From: Ancylomarina longa
GTDB taxonomy: Bacteria > Bacteroidota > Bacteroidia > Bacteroidales > Marinifilaceae
Direction: 5' to 3'
Assembly (NCBI RefSeq): GCF_003996985.1
Contig: NZ_RJJX01000017.1
Coordinates: 1-64,000, forward strand
Length of the DNA stretch: 64,000 bases
This document shows positions 54,002 to 63,519 of the stretch, piece by piece. The first letter of the stretch is position 1. Each line of letters opens with the position of its first letter. Made by a program: the position numbers and the translations under genes. The notes below the pieces were generated by a model. It was not told the origin of the DNA, made no database searches, and worked only from the letters and a program-made list of their open reading frames with translations.

Positions 54002-55621
54002 CTATTGCATGATGGTAGAATAAAACTCCGGAGCTTTTCTATGCTTGCTTGCTTGCTCATAGGCGTAAGCAAATTGAATGAGTTTTTGTTCTGAGAAAGC
54101 TTCGGCGAAAAAGGATATCCCAACGGGTAAATTGTGCACAAATCCGGCAGGTACTGTAATATTCGGATAACCCGAAACCGCTGCTGGTTCGCTACTGCTC
54201 CCACCAAAATGGTCGCCATTCACCAAATCAATCGTCCATGCCGGGCCGTTGGTAGGGGCAATCAGAACATCTAATTTATATTTTTGCAAGCAGGCATCTA
54301 TTCCTTTCTTTCCTGATAATTCCTTGGATTTTAATAGGGCATCTTTGTACGCTTTATTGTTTAAATCTCCCTTTTTATTTGCCATCTCCATGATTTCTTG
54401 CCCGAACCAAGGCATTTCCAATTCTTTATATTGCTCATTAAATTGGATAATATCCTCCAGGCTCTTCACAATTGGGAATCTGCATTTGCTTAAATATTTA
54501 TTCAAATCGTTTTTAAATTCATAGAGCAATACTTCGTATTCTGCATCACCATATTTGCCAAGATTAGGGATTTTTACATCTATAAGTTTAGCTCCGGCAG
54601 CTTTTAAATTGGTAATGGCTTGTTCCATTATTTTATCTACTTCGGTATGGAAACCAAACAACTCCCGAACAACACCGATATTCGCGTCTTTTAGTGCATT
54701 TGCATTTAAATTTTCGGCGTAATTTATTTTCTGATTTTTATTGTTGATAGTGATGGCATCTGTTTCATCTTGTCCCAGCATAGCCGAGAGTAAGAGTGCA
54801 GCATCTTTTACGTTTCGAGCCATTGGACCTGCTGTATCCTGCGAATGAGCGATGGGAATGATACCGCTTCTACTTACCAATCCAAGGGTCGGTTTAATAC
54901 CAACAATGCCATTGTGTCCCGAAGGACAAACTACCGATCCGTCGGTTTCTGTACCCAAGGCAGCAACACATAAATTAGCAGCTACAGCCGCTCCGGAACC
55001 AGAACTGGATCCACAAGGCGATCTATCGATTACATAGGGATTATGAGTTTGTCCACCACGGCCACTCCATCCACTGGAGGAACGTGTACTTCTGAAATTA
55101 GCCCATTCACTAAGGTTAGTCTTTGCCATAATAATTGCACCTGCATTTCGCAACTGACTCACAACAAAAGCATCTTTCTCTGCAAAATTGCCTTCCAGAG
55201 CAAGAGACCCTGCTGTGGTCATCATTTTATCTGCAGTGTCTATATTATCCTTTATCATGATAGGAATACCATGTAGGACACCTCTGATATTGCCATTTTT
55301 TCGCTCTTCATCCAGTTTACGAGCAAGAGCAAGTGCATCCGGATTTATTTCCATAACCGCATTAATTGCAGGGCCTTTCTTATCAATTTGTTCGATTCTA
55401 TCCAGGTAGGCAATTACCAACTCTTCGGAAGTTAATTGCCCGGATTTCATCATTTCCTGCAATTTGGAAATGCTCTGTTCATTATAATTAAACTGGTTGT
55501 AATCCTTTTGGTTACCGGGGTTTTCATCAGTTTTTTGATTGGTTTGACAAGCAGACAATCCCAATCCGCTTAAAAGGGGAGTGCTTAGCGCAGATAAGGC
55601 AATAAATTGACGACGTTTCAT
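54002..55621 (-). CDS. amidase-signature lipoprotein
   Basis: A 539-residue hydrolase. N-terminus MKRRQFIALSALSTPLLSGL with a Tat-like RRQF and a lipobox LSAC, so it is exported. The Ser-cis-Ser-Lys triad is visible: Lys in GIPIMIKDNIDTADK, then RSPCGSSSGSGAAVAANLC and GTETDGSVVCPSGHNG. Family members hydrolyse amides; the substrate is unknown. Confidence 0.9.
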   Translation of the reverse strand: MKRRQFIALSALSTPLLSGLGLSACQTNQKTDENPGNQKDYNQFNYNEQSISKLQEMMKSGQLTSEELVIAYLDRIEQIDKKGPAINAVMEINPDALALARKLDEERKNGNIRGVLHGIPIMIKDNIDTADKMMTTAGSLALEGNFAEKDAFVVSQLRNAGAIIMAKTNLSEWANFRSTRSSSGWSGRGGQTHNPYVIDRSPCGSSSGSGAAVAANLCVAALGTETDGSVVCPSGHNGIVGIKPTLGLVSRSGIIPIAHSQDTAGPMARNVKDAALLLSAMLGQDETDAITINNKNQKINYAENLNANALKDANIGVVRELFGFHTEVDKIMEQAITNLKAAGAKLIDVKIPNLGKYGDAEYEVLLYEFKNDLNKYLSKCRFPIVKSLEDIIQFNEQYKELEMPWFGQEIMEMANKKGDLNNKAYKDALLKSKELSGKKGIDACLQKYKLDVLIAPTNGPAWTIDLVNGDHFGGSSSEPAAVSGYPNITVPAGFVHNLPVGISFFAEAFSEQKLIQFAYAYEQASKHRKAPEFYSTIMQ

Positions 55622-55903
55622 GGATTTCGATTTAAGTTATGGCAATAAATGTAGGAAAAAAAGAATTATTTCAGGATTTCCCCGAAAGAATAAAAACATT
55701 TTGATTTTGTTTGTTTGTAAATACAAAAGCACTGAAATATAAGGGATTGATGAGAATGCAGAATTTTATTATTTCAAGCAGCAATTAGGCGGAATGTCGC
55801 ATTTTTACTACTAATAGAGAGAACAATTTATTTTTTTTTAACTTGCGAAGCTAGGTAATTGTTTTTTCAACCTTAAACAGTGCCTTGTAGTATTAAATTG
55901 ACC

Positions 55904-57556
55904 ATGATGAAACAGTATAAATGCTTAACATTTCCTGCTCTTTTTTCCGAAACGGTAGCGAAATTTGGAAATCACAAAGCAATGGCTCTTGTTGGCCAGG
56001 ATCCTTTAACTTATAATGAGGTAAATGATCACATAAAAGCTTTAATTGCGTTCTACGAAAAGCTTGGTATTAAACCCGGAGATAAAGTTGCTTTATTAAG
56101 TACCAATATGCCTAATTGGGGTATAGTCTACTACGCAACGACTTTTATGGGAGCTGTAATTGTTCCGTTACTTCCTGAATTTAGCGTGGATGAGCTTACT
56201 AATATTTTAGCGCATTCCGAAGCTAAAGCTATTTTTGTATCTAAAGGCTTATTGTCTAAGCTTAAGAATGTTGAAATTGAATCCTTACAATATCAAATAG
56301 CAATTGAAAATTTTGAATTAATACAGTCGGATAATGTACAGTTGAAATTTGATGTGTCTGTATGTCCTGAGCTGGAATATCAAGTGGTAGAGGATGATAT
56401 GGCAGCCATTATTTATACTTCAGGAACTACAGGTAGTTCTAAGGGAGTAATGCTATCGCACAAAAATATTTGTTTTAATGCAACTCGCTCTAAAACCATT
56501 CATCCTATAGATGAAACAGATCGTTTTCTTTCGATTTTGCCGCTTTCACATACTTATGAGAATACTTTGGGTTTTGTGATCCCCATGATTGCGGGCTCTT
56601 GTGTCTATTATTTAGGTAAAACGCCGGTTCCATCTTTATTACTAAAGGCCTTAAAAGAGGTGCGACCAACAATCATGTTCTCTGTTCCATTGATCATCGA
56701 AAAAATTTACAGATCGAAGATATTGCCTTCTATCAATGGAAAGGTTGTTACCAGAGTTCTTTATAAAATTCCATTCTTTCGCAAGAAATTGAACATTGTT
56801 GCAGGGAAAAAATTAATGGAAACATTTGGTGGGGCATTAACCTTTTTTGGTATTGGTGGTGCTAAACTGAATTCTCAAGTAGAGTTATTTTTACGAGAAG
56901 CAAAATTTCCGTATGCCATAGGATACGGTTTGACGGAGACAGCTCCATTAATTGCAGGCATTGGTCCGACATTAACAAAATTTCAATCTACCGGAAGTGC
57001 TTTAATGGGTGTGGAATTAAAAATTTATCAGCCCGATGCTCATACTGGAATTGGAGAGGTGTGGGCAAAAGGAGATAATATCATGATGGGATATTATAAA
57101 GAACCGGAGAAAACAAAGGAGGTTTTAACTGATGACGGTTGGTTTAAAACAGGTGATTTAGCCAGAATGGATAAGGATAATTATCTGTTTATCGAAGGGC
57201 GACTAAAGAATATGATCGTAGGCGCCAGCGGGGAGAATATTTATCCTGAGGAAATTGAATCTGTGATTAACAACTTTAAGCATGTTTTGGAATCTGTTGT
57301 GATTGAAAAGGGAGGAAAACTGGTTGCCATGGTTCATTTTAACTATGAAGAACTGGAACAGCAGTATAAGCACATGAAAAAGGAAGTGGAGAATTTCATG
57401 GAAACAGAAGTGGATAAACTGAAGAAAGAATTACAGATTTATGTGAATTCAAAGGTGAATAAATTCTCTCAAGTGCAAAGGGTTGTCGAGCACATTGATC
57501 CTTTCCAGAAAACGGCAACGCACAAAATAAAACGATTCTTATATCATAAAAAATAA
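55904..57556 (+). CDS. AMP-dependent acyl-CoA synthetase
   Basis: A 550-residue AMP-forming ligase. A10-like motif IIYTSGTTGSSKGVMLSHKN, then YGLTETAPLI, WFKTGDLARMDKDNYLFIEG and KNMIVGASGENIYPEEIE. Closest to long-chain fatty acid-CoA ligases. Start chosen at ATG 55904 (MMKQYKCLTF); the frame from GTG 55880 adds eight residues. A late coiled, Glu/Lys-rich segment (LEQQYKHMKKEVENF) is unusual for the family. Confidence 0.9.
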   Translation: MMKQYKCLTFPALFSETVAKFGNHKAMALVGQDPLTYNEVNDHIKALIAFYEKLGIKPGDKVALLSTNMPNWGIVYYATTFMGAVIVPLLPEFSVDELTNILAHSEAKAIFVSKGLLSKLKNVEIESLQYQIAIENFELIQSDNVQLKFDVSVCPELEYQVVEDDMAAIIYTSGTTGSSKGVMLSHKNICFNATRSKTIHPIDETDRFLSILPLSHTYENTLGFVIPMIAGSCVYYLGKTPVPSLLLKALKEVRPTIMFSVPLIIEKIYRSKILPSINGKVVTRVLYKIPFFRKKLNIVAGKKLMETFGGALTFFGIGGAKLNSQVELFLREAKFPYAIGYGLTETAPLIAGIGPTLTKFQSTGSALMGVELKIYQPDAHTGIGEVWAKGDNIMMGYYKEPEKTKEVLTDDGWFKTGDLARMDKDNYLFIEGRLKNMIVGASGENIYPEEIESVINNFKHVLESVVIEKGGKLVAMVHFNYEELEQQYKHMKKEVENFMETEVDKLKKELQIYVNSKVNKFSQVQRVVEHIDPFQKTATHKIKRFLYHKK

Positions 57557-57562
57557 AGTATG

Positions 57563-57590
57563 AGGCTGATCTTAGATCAGCCTTATTTGT
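57563..57590. terminator. terminator between convergent genes
   Basis: AGGCTGATC, loop TTA, GATCAGCCT then TATTTG: a perfect 9-bp stem between the acyl-CoA synthetase (+) and mazG (-). Confidence 0.82.
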
Positions 57591-57643
57591 TGGCACTATC
57601 CTGATAAGGGATAAGGTAATTTATTTGATTTTGTAGATGTTAA

Positions 57644-58420
57644 TTATCTGTCAAATTGTTTTGCTTCCTCCCAAATTTCATCCATTTCTTCCAGGTTCAT
57701 CTCTTTCAGACTACGTCCTTGTTTGATGGTTTTACTTTCCAGATAATTGAAACGTTTCGTGAATTTTTGATTGGTTCGTTCCAGTGCATTTTCAGGATTT
57801 ACTCCATATAATCGTGCTGCATTAATCAAGGAAAAGAACATATCGCCAAACTCCTGTTCCATTTTATCCCGATCTCCATTAATAATTTCCTCTTGAAGCT
57901 CAAGCATTTCTTCTTTCACCTTTTCCCAAACCTGTTCTTTCTCGTCCCAATCGAAGCCTACGCCACGAACTTTATCCTGTATTCTATTGGCTTTTACCAA
58001 TGCAGGTAATGAATTTGGTACGCCTTCTAATACCGATTTATTGCCCCCTTTTTCTTTCAATTTTAATTGCTCCCAGTTTTCTTCCACTTCTTTGGCATCG
58101 GCAACTACGGTATCACTAAAAATATGAGGATGGCGATAAGTTAGCTTCTCGCTTATGGCATCACAAACATCAGCAATATCAAAATCGTTGGTTTCCGAGC
58201 CTATTTTAGCATAGAATACAATGTGAAGCAAAATATCTCCCAATTCTTTTTTGATTTCCTGCTTTTCTCCTTTTAAAATTGAATCGGCAAGTTCATAAGT
58301 TTCTTCGATAGTTAGGGTTCGCAAGCTTTCAAAAGTTTGCTTTTTGTCCCAGGGACAACCTTCCCGAAGCTGATCCATTATATCTAGTAAGCGCTCAAAG
58401 GCTTTTAATTTTCTATCCAT
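57644..58420 (-). CDS. mazG: nucleoside triphosphate pyrophosphohydrolase MazG
   Basis: Hydrolyses NTPs to NMP and pyrophosphate, cleaning the nucleotide pool. The 258-residue protein has two MazG domains; LREGCPWDKKQTFESLRTLT, EETYELADSI, KKELGDILLHIVFYA, and EQEFGDMFFSLINAARLYG carry the Mg-binding Glu/Asp. Array 4 lies upstream. Confidence 0.95.
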   Translation of the reverse strand: MDRKLKAFERLLDIMDQLREGCPWDKKQTFESLRTLTIEETYELADSILKGEKQEIKKELGDILLHIVFYAKIGSETNDFDIADVCDAISEKLTYRHPHIFSDTVVADAKEVEENWEQLKLKEKGGNKSVLEGVPNSLPALVKANRIQDKVRGVGFDWDEKEQVWEKVKEEMLELQEEIINGDRDKMEQEFGDMFFSLINAARLYGVNPENALERTNQKFTKRFNYLESKTIKQGRSLKEMNLEEMDEIWEEAKQFDR

Positions 58421-58581
58421 TTCGTATGCATTTGATGTAATTGAAGATCAAATTTACAAAACTAATTGAGAGCAATGCGATGATTTTGAATTGATTTTTT
58501 GGAACGATTCTAGTTGGCTTCTATTGTTGAGCCCAGGGTTTTTACAGCAAATGTCTTTAGCTATTTTAGGAAGGGTCAAGG
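58421..58581. other. gap upstream of mazG
   Basis: Contains the mazG promoter region on the minus strand. No gene or clear motif is seen. Confidence 0.35.
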
Positions 58582-58745
58582 TCTTGTTTATTTTTAATCT
58601 TGCTTGGAGGTAAAAACATCCTTCTTGCAAGTAAATCATCTGATCTTGGATCAGATAAGGCAGTCTTGGAGCTTAAATGGTGTCTTGGGCATAAATCACT
58701 CCGCCTTGGGACTTACAAACCCGTCTTGTACGGGGCTTACAGCAT
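58582..58745. repeat. tandem array 4, half-unit of 20-21 bp
   Basis: TCTTG (once CCTTG) recurs at 58582, 58598, 58623, 58644, 58664, 58683, 58704 and 58724. The steps (16, 25, 21, 20, 19, 21, 20) average about 20, and pairs sum to 40-41. Units look like GTCTTGGAGCTTAAATGGT and GCCTTGGGACTTACAAACC. The copies are diverged and do not code. Located between the minus-strand mazG and methyltransferase genes. Confidence 0.75.
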
Positions 58746-58921
58746 CATCACCTGTTTTTTTTTGCGAAAGAAGTCACTCTAATATAATTTCACTTTTTTC
58801 TCATCTTTCCAGAAGGCATATTTACCGTAAGCACGAAAAAGTTAGAGAAGGGGGGGAGTTTGCCTGTTGTATATTTTAATATCATTACAAAAAGGATTTT
58901 GTTCAAATAGCGAAATTAGGA

Positions 58922-59554
58922 TTATAAGGAGAAAACGATAAGTCTGTTATCAATCATCAACTCATTAAAACCAAATTCTTTCTGTATCCAAGATAATGTA
59001 TTTCTGTGGTAGATAAATACATGAGTGGGATCATTTTTATAGTACCATTTAGGAAAGTCAATGCTTTCATCATAGATATGAGTCATACAGTACAGTTTCC
59101 CGTTTCGATTTAATAAATTTCGAAGTAAAGCAAATTCCTTACCGGGATTGTGAAAATGTTCGATGACTTCACAGCAGGCAATATAGTCATATTTATCCTC
59201 CAGTAAATGAGGATGATTATGAAAAAAAGGATCGTATTGTTGGATGGAAAAGCCTTTGTCGCTTAGCACTTTTGAAATTACAGGGCCAGTTCCTGCTCCA
59301 AAGTCCAGACCTTTTGCTTTAGGTGTAAAATCCCGAAGTACAGCTGCTGTTATTGGCGATACGAATGCCTGATATCCTTTGTCTTCTACATCATTATTGT
59401 GTTGTGTGTAATGCTTCCTTTCTACTTCAGTTTCGGGCAAGAATTTTTTATCTGCAAATATGCCGGAACAGGTTTCGCATTGATAGTGGAACATATTGGG
59501 GCGCTCGTAAAAAAGCTTACCGGAATTACCACAAAGAGGACAGCTAGGAGCCAT
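58922..59554 (-). CDS. class I SAM-dependent methyltransferase
   Basis: A 210-residue enzyme of the Methyltransf_23 type. N-terminal Cys pairs (CPLCG, CETC) suggest a small zinc-binding unit. SAM motif I is KGLDFGAGTGPVISKVL, followed by YDYIACCEVIEHFHNPGKEF. Substrate unknown. Followed 20 bases upstream in coordinates by the VF530-type gene on the same strand. Confidence 0.88.
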   Translation of the reverse strand: MAPSCPLCGNSGKLFYERPNMFHYQCETCSGIFADKKFLPETEVERKHYTQHNNDVEDKGYQAFVSPITAAVLRDFTPKAKGLDFGAGTGPVISKVLSDKGFSIQQYDPFFHNHPHLLEDKYDYIACCEVIEHFHNPGKEFALLRNLLNRNGKLYCMTHIYDESIDFPKWYYKNDPTHVFIYHRNTLSWIQKEFGFNELMIDNRLIVFSL

Positions 59555-59574
59555 GATTTTAGCTTGAATTTATA

Positions 59575-59823
59575 TTAATGCTTATTGATAGTTTTAAGGT
59601 AGAGTCTTTCTACTTTTTCTCTGGCCCAAGGTGTTTTTCTCAGGAATTTAAGGCTTGATTTAATAGAAGGATCACTTCTAAAACAATTGATATTAATTTT
59701 TGCACCTAATTCTTCCCATCCATAATAACTAACCAGTAATTCTATAATTTCGGCCAGTTTAATTCCATGTAATGGATTATTGGTTTGTTCTCTGCTGGTA
59801 TTGCTCTTCTTTTTTGATTCCAT
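59575..59823 (-). CDS. VF530 family protein
   Basis: An 82-residue basic protein: [49 protein letters not shown]. This matches the small VF530 (DUF2132) family, a helical DNA-binding-like fold. Function unknown. It lies between the radical SAM and methyltransferase genes. Confidence 0.88.
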   Translation of the reverse strand: MESKKKSNTSREQTNNPLHGIKLAEIIELLVSYYGWEELGAKININCFRSDPSIKSSLKFLRKTPWAREKVERLYLKTINKH

Positions 59824-59866
59824 TATAAAAATTCAGTTTTTACATCTATTCAGTGCCATCTACTAA

Positions 59867-62074
59867 CTACAAAATCAGTAAGCCATGTTCCCGTAATTGG
59901 TTTATTGGTTTTGAATACCAAAACAATTCAAAGTCTTCAAAATGAGTTTCAAAATTGGCTTTTACATCAGCCAAAGAAAGTAAGGTTTCTTCGTCAAGCG
60001 ATATTCTTTTCAGAATTTCTAAAAACCAATCGCCTTTTTCTTTTTCAAGCGATATTTCGAAGCTTTCCACTTTATCATGGAAAATCATTTTATTGAGTTG
60101 CCATGTTCTGCCTTTTTTCGATTTGGAAATGCTTTTTGTTTCGGGTGTACCACCTAACCATACAACAATTGCAGAATCTTTAGGATGTGAATAATCTGAA
60201 GCATCCAAACAGCTCTGAATAAAATCGCGTTTAATGCTGGTTTTCGGAATTCTAAATCCGGATGGAAAGTCGACGAACCAATCCTGCAAAGGAATTTCAA
60301 AACCAAGTCCGTGCATATAATTATAGAGTGATGTTTTTAATCCAAAGCTAAATAGATCGTGATCGATGCCTGTTTTATCGGTAAATTGAATATCGTTATT
60401 GGCGAACGTAATATCAGTGTACTCAGGTGTAATGCCATAAGCCGTTGGATTTAATCCGACAGGACTATGGGCAGTAAGGGCAAATTGATGCCAAAAAGCC
60501 GATTGTACAATATCTAATTCGAATATCTGCCGAACGACTTCCAAGCTATCGATTGTTTCCTGTACAGTTTCAGATGGAAATCCATACATTAAATAAGCAT
60601 GAACCATAATTCCCGTTTCGGAAAAATTACGGGTAACCTGGGCTACTTGTTGTAAGCTAACTCCTTTGTTAATCAGTTTTAGCAATCGGTCCGAGGCAAC
60701 TTCCAACCCTCCTGAAACGGCAATGCAGCCAGAGGCCTTTAGCAAGACACAAATATCTTTTGTGAAGTTTTTTTCGAACCGAACATTTGTCCACCAGGTA
60801 ATGGTTAATTTACGCTTCAAAATTTCAATGGCAAGCGCTTTCATAAGTGCCGGGGGAGCTGCTTCATCCACAAAATGGAAGCCTTTTTCTCCTGTTTGTT
60901 CTACAATCGCCTCTATTCTGTCAACCAGTATTTTGGCGGCAATGGGTTCGAACGTTTTTATGTAATCTAATGAGCCATCGCAAAAAGTGCATTTGCCCCA
61001 GTAGCATCCGTGAGCCATGGTTAGTTTGTTCCATCGTCCATCGCTCCACAAACTGTGCATTGGGTTGGTTATTTCGATTACCGAAATGTATTTGTCGAGC
61101 AAAAGATCCGAAAAATCGGGCGTGCTCAGTTCGTGCTGTTTATAATCCTGTTGCGTTGCCGTATTATTGTATTTTACATCTCCATTTTTCCTAACAAATG
61201 TTCGTTTTAAAGGGGGTGTTTCGTTGGCCGGATGTAATGTCGTATTAGCCAAAAGTTGAAGAGGCAATTCCCCGTCATCTAATGTAATGTAGTCAATAAA
61301 ATCAAACACTCTGGGATCCGATATACTTCTTAGTTCGGTATTGGGAAATCCTCCACCCATTACAATTTTAATGTTTGGATATTCTTTTTTAATGAACTGA
61401 GCACAACGAAAAGTACTGTACAAATTGCCCGGAAATGGAACCGAAAAACAGACCAGTTTAGGCTGGCTCAATTCGATTTGTTTGGCCAGAATAGCTATGC
61501 TTATTTTATCGATGTGAGACAATTCTTGCTGCAAATGCTCATTCAATTTATCGAAGGAGGATGCACTCCGACCTAATCGTTCGGCATACCGGCTAAAACC
61601 AAAATTCTCATCGATACATTCTGTGATAAAATCCGATAAATCTTCCAGAAAAAGGGTGGATAAATGCTTTGCTTTATCTTGCATTCCCATCAATCCAAAT
61701 GCCCAATCCAGATCTTCAATTTGCTCGAACCTTGAGGCTTGAGGAAGAAAATCCTCAGTAGAAATTTGTCTCGCTAAAGTTTGATTTTTCCCTTGCAGGA
61801 AAGCAATCACATCGTTTATTACCATTAAATAATGCTCTCGAAGGGCATATATTCTTTGGGCATTTTCCGAAACAATCAACTCTTGCTGCAAAGCAATTTC
61901 AAACAGCTCTGATAATCCTTCTTTGGAAAAAAGCTCCAGAATAACTTCTATACCCAAATCCATCTGAAAGGAACTGATGTTTTTATCGTTCAAAAATCCC
62001 TTTAGGTAGGCCGTTGCCGGATAAGGGGTGTTTAATTGAGTAAAAGGTGGAGTTACCAGAAGAAGGTCTTTCAC
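59867..62074 (-). CDS. B12-binding-domain radical SAM protein
   Basis: A 735-residue enzyme. The N-terminal cobalamin-binding-like domain (LLVTPPFTQLNTPYPATAYL, IKIVMGGGFPNTE) precedes the radical SAM core with Cys in HGCYWGKCTFC (C-x4-C-x2-C) at the middle, and GGLEVASDRLL in the SAM region. Reaction unknown. It is followed on the same strand by the VF530 gene, 43 bases on. Confidence 0.9.
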   Translation of the reverse strand: MKDLLLVTPPFTQLNTPYPATAYLKGFLNDKNISSFQMDLGIEVILELFSKEGLSELFEIALQQELIVSENAQRIYALREHYLMVINDVIAFLQGKNQTLARQISTEDFLPQASRFEQIEDLDWAFGLMGMQDKAKHLSTLFLEDLSDFITECIDENFGFSRYAERLGRSASSFDKLNEHLQQELSHIDKISIAILAKQIELSQPKLVCFSVPFPGNLYSTFRCAQFIKKEYPNIKIVMGGGFPNTELRSISDPRVFDFIDYITLDDGELPLQLLANTTLHPANETPPLKRTFVRKNGDVKYNNTATQQDYKQHELSTPDFSDLLLDKYISVIEITNPMHSLWSDGRWNKLTMAHGCYWGKCTFCDGSLDYIKTFEPIAAKILVDRIEAIVEQTGEKGFHFVDEAAPPALMKALAIEILKRKLTITWWTNVRFEKNFTKDICVLLKASGCIAVSGGLEVASDRLLKLINKGVSLQQVAQVTRNFSETGIMVHAYLMYGFPSETVQETIDSLEVVRQIFELDIVQSAFWHQFALTAHSPVGLNPTAYGITPEYTDITFANNDIQFTDKTGIDHDLFSFGLKTSLYNYMHGLGFEIPLQDWFVDFPSGFRIPKTSIKRDFIQSCLDASDYSHPKDSAIVVWLGGTPETKSISKSKKGRTWQLNKMIFHDKVESFEISLEKEKGDWFLEILKRISLDEETLLSLADVKANFETHFEDFELFWYSKPINQLREHGLLIL

Positions 62075-62117
62075 GTGTTTGTATTTTATAAATGGTAATG
62101 ATGCTTGCTACAAGTCT

Positions 62118-63263
62118 TTATTTAATATCTTTTAAATCGATGCTTTTGCTTTGAATTAGCTTAAGCCTTATTTTCATTTTTTTCTGAATCACTTTAAAAT
62201 GATGTTCATCTTCTTCAGGAACAAAGGAAATAGCTTCTCCTGGTGATTCTGCCCTGCCAGTTCTACCAATTCTGTGAATATAATCTTTGGGTGATCGAGG
62301 CAAATCGTAATTCACTACGCAAGGCAAAAATTCGATATCAATACCACGAGTTAATAAATCGGTGGCTACTAAAACACGAAGTTTACCGGTTTTAAATTTG
62401 CGTAAATTTTCAGTTCTGGCTCCCTGACTTTTCTTACTATGTGTGCTGGTGGCCTGAATTCCATTTTTGCTCAATTTGTAAGCGACAGCGTCAGCTCGGT
62501 GTGCCGAGGACACAAAAACAAGTACCTGTTCCAAATTGTTGCGCTTGATAATATAGCGAAGAAGCGGCCCTTTTTTCTCTTCTGCAACTGAATAGGCTAT
62601 CTGATCGATTAAATCAAGCGTATTTTCTTCCGATTCAATTTTTATGACCATAGGATCTTTTAAAAGCACCTGATTCACATCTTTAACATCCTTGCTAAGT
62701 GTTGCCGAAAACAAAAGATTCTGACGTTTTTTAGGTAGTAAGGCAAATATGCGGTTCATCTCCTCTCTAAAGCCAAGATTTAGCATTTTATCTGCTTCAT
62801 CTAACACCAATGTTTCAATTTCCGATAAGTGAACGGCATTTGAATCTGCCAATTCTAATAAACGACCAGGAGTAGCAACTAAAATATTTACATTATTCAT
62901 GGCTTTCATTTGCGGATTGATGGAAACCCCACCATAAACAGCCATACATTTAATTGGATCGGGAAGGGCAGATGAAAACTGCTGAAAGACTTCTAACACC
63001 TGCATTGCCAATTCACGTGTTGGAACCAATACCAATGTCTTGATATGTCTGTTCTTAGAAATGCTTCCTCCCTGAAGATTGGTTAGGATGGGCAAGACAT
63101 AACTGGCAGTTTTACCAGATCCTGTTTTTGCAATACCTAATACATCTTTTCTATTTAGAATGGCAGGTATGGCTTCCTTTTGAATGGGATAAGCTTGAGT
63201 ATAGTTCTGATCGGCCAGTGCCTTCTGCAAGGAAGAAGATAGGCCAAGTGATATAAAAGACAT
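62118..63263 (-). CDS. DEAD-box RNA helicase
   Basis: A 381-residue RhlE/DeaD-like RNA helicase. Q-motif YTQAYPIQKEAIPAIL, Walker A AKTGSGKT, PTRELAMQ, VATPGRLLEL, DEADKML, SATLSKD and HRIGRTGRAESPG are present. Short C-terminal tail, so close to a minimal core. Helps RNA unwinding; role in cold or ribosome assembly is typical of the family. Confidence 0.95.
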   Translation of the reverse strand: MSFISLGLSSSLQKALADQNYTQAYPIQKEAIPAILNRKDVLGIAKTGSGKTASYVLPILTNLQGGSISKNRHIKTLVLVPTRELAMQVLEVFQQFSSALPDPIKCMAVYGGVSINPQMKAMNNVNILVATPGRLLELADSNAVHLSEIETLVLDEADKMLNLGFREEMNRIFALLPKKRQNLLFSATLSKDVKDVNQVLLKDPMVIKIESEENTLDLIDQIAYSVAEEKKGPLLRYIIKRNNLEQVLVFVSSAHRADAVAYKLSKNGIQATSTHSKKSQGARTENLRKFKTGKLRVLVATDLLTRGIDIEFLPCVVNYDLPRSPKDYIHRIGRTGRAESPGEAISFVPEEDEHHFKVIQKKMKIRLKLIQSKSIDLKDIK

Positions 63264-63469
63264 GCGTATTTTTTCTGATTATTATTGCGGATCTATTTCC
63301 GCAGGTAAAGATAGGGGAAATATGCGTGTGGAAAGGAACAAAGAGAAGATTCCCTTACGGTGAAGAATTAAGCTGAAGGCATATCAGATAAAGGTGTGAG
63401 GCAAAGCCTGTATTTCCGGAACATGCAAATTTCAGTTGGGATAATTGATAACCAGTATTTAAACATCAA

Positions 63470-63497
63470 TAAAAAAACTACCCCTTTCGAGGTAGTT
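63470..63497 (-). terminator. terminator of the last gene
   Basis: On the minus strand AACTACCTC, loop GAAA, GGGGTAGTT followed by TTTTTA: a 9-bp stem with one mismatch, 23 bases after the stop codon at 63520. Confidence 0.85.
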
Positions 63498-63519
63498 CCC
63501 TAAAAACAAATTATTATGA

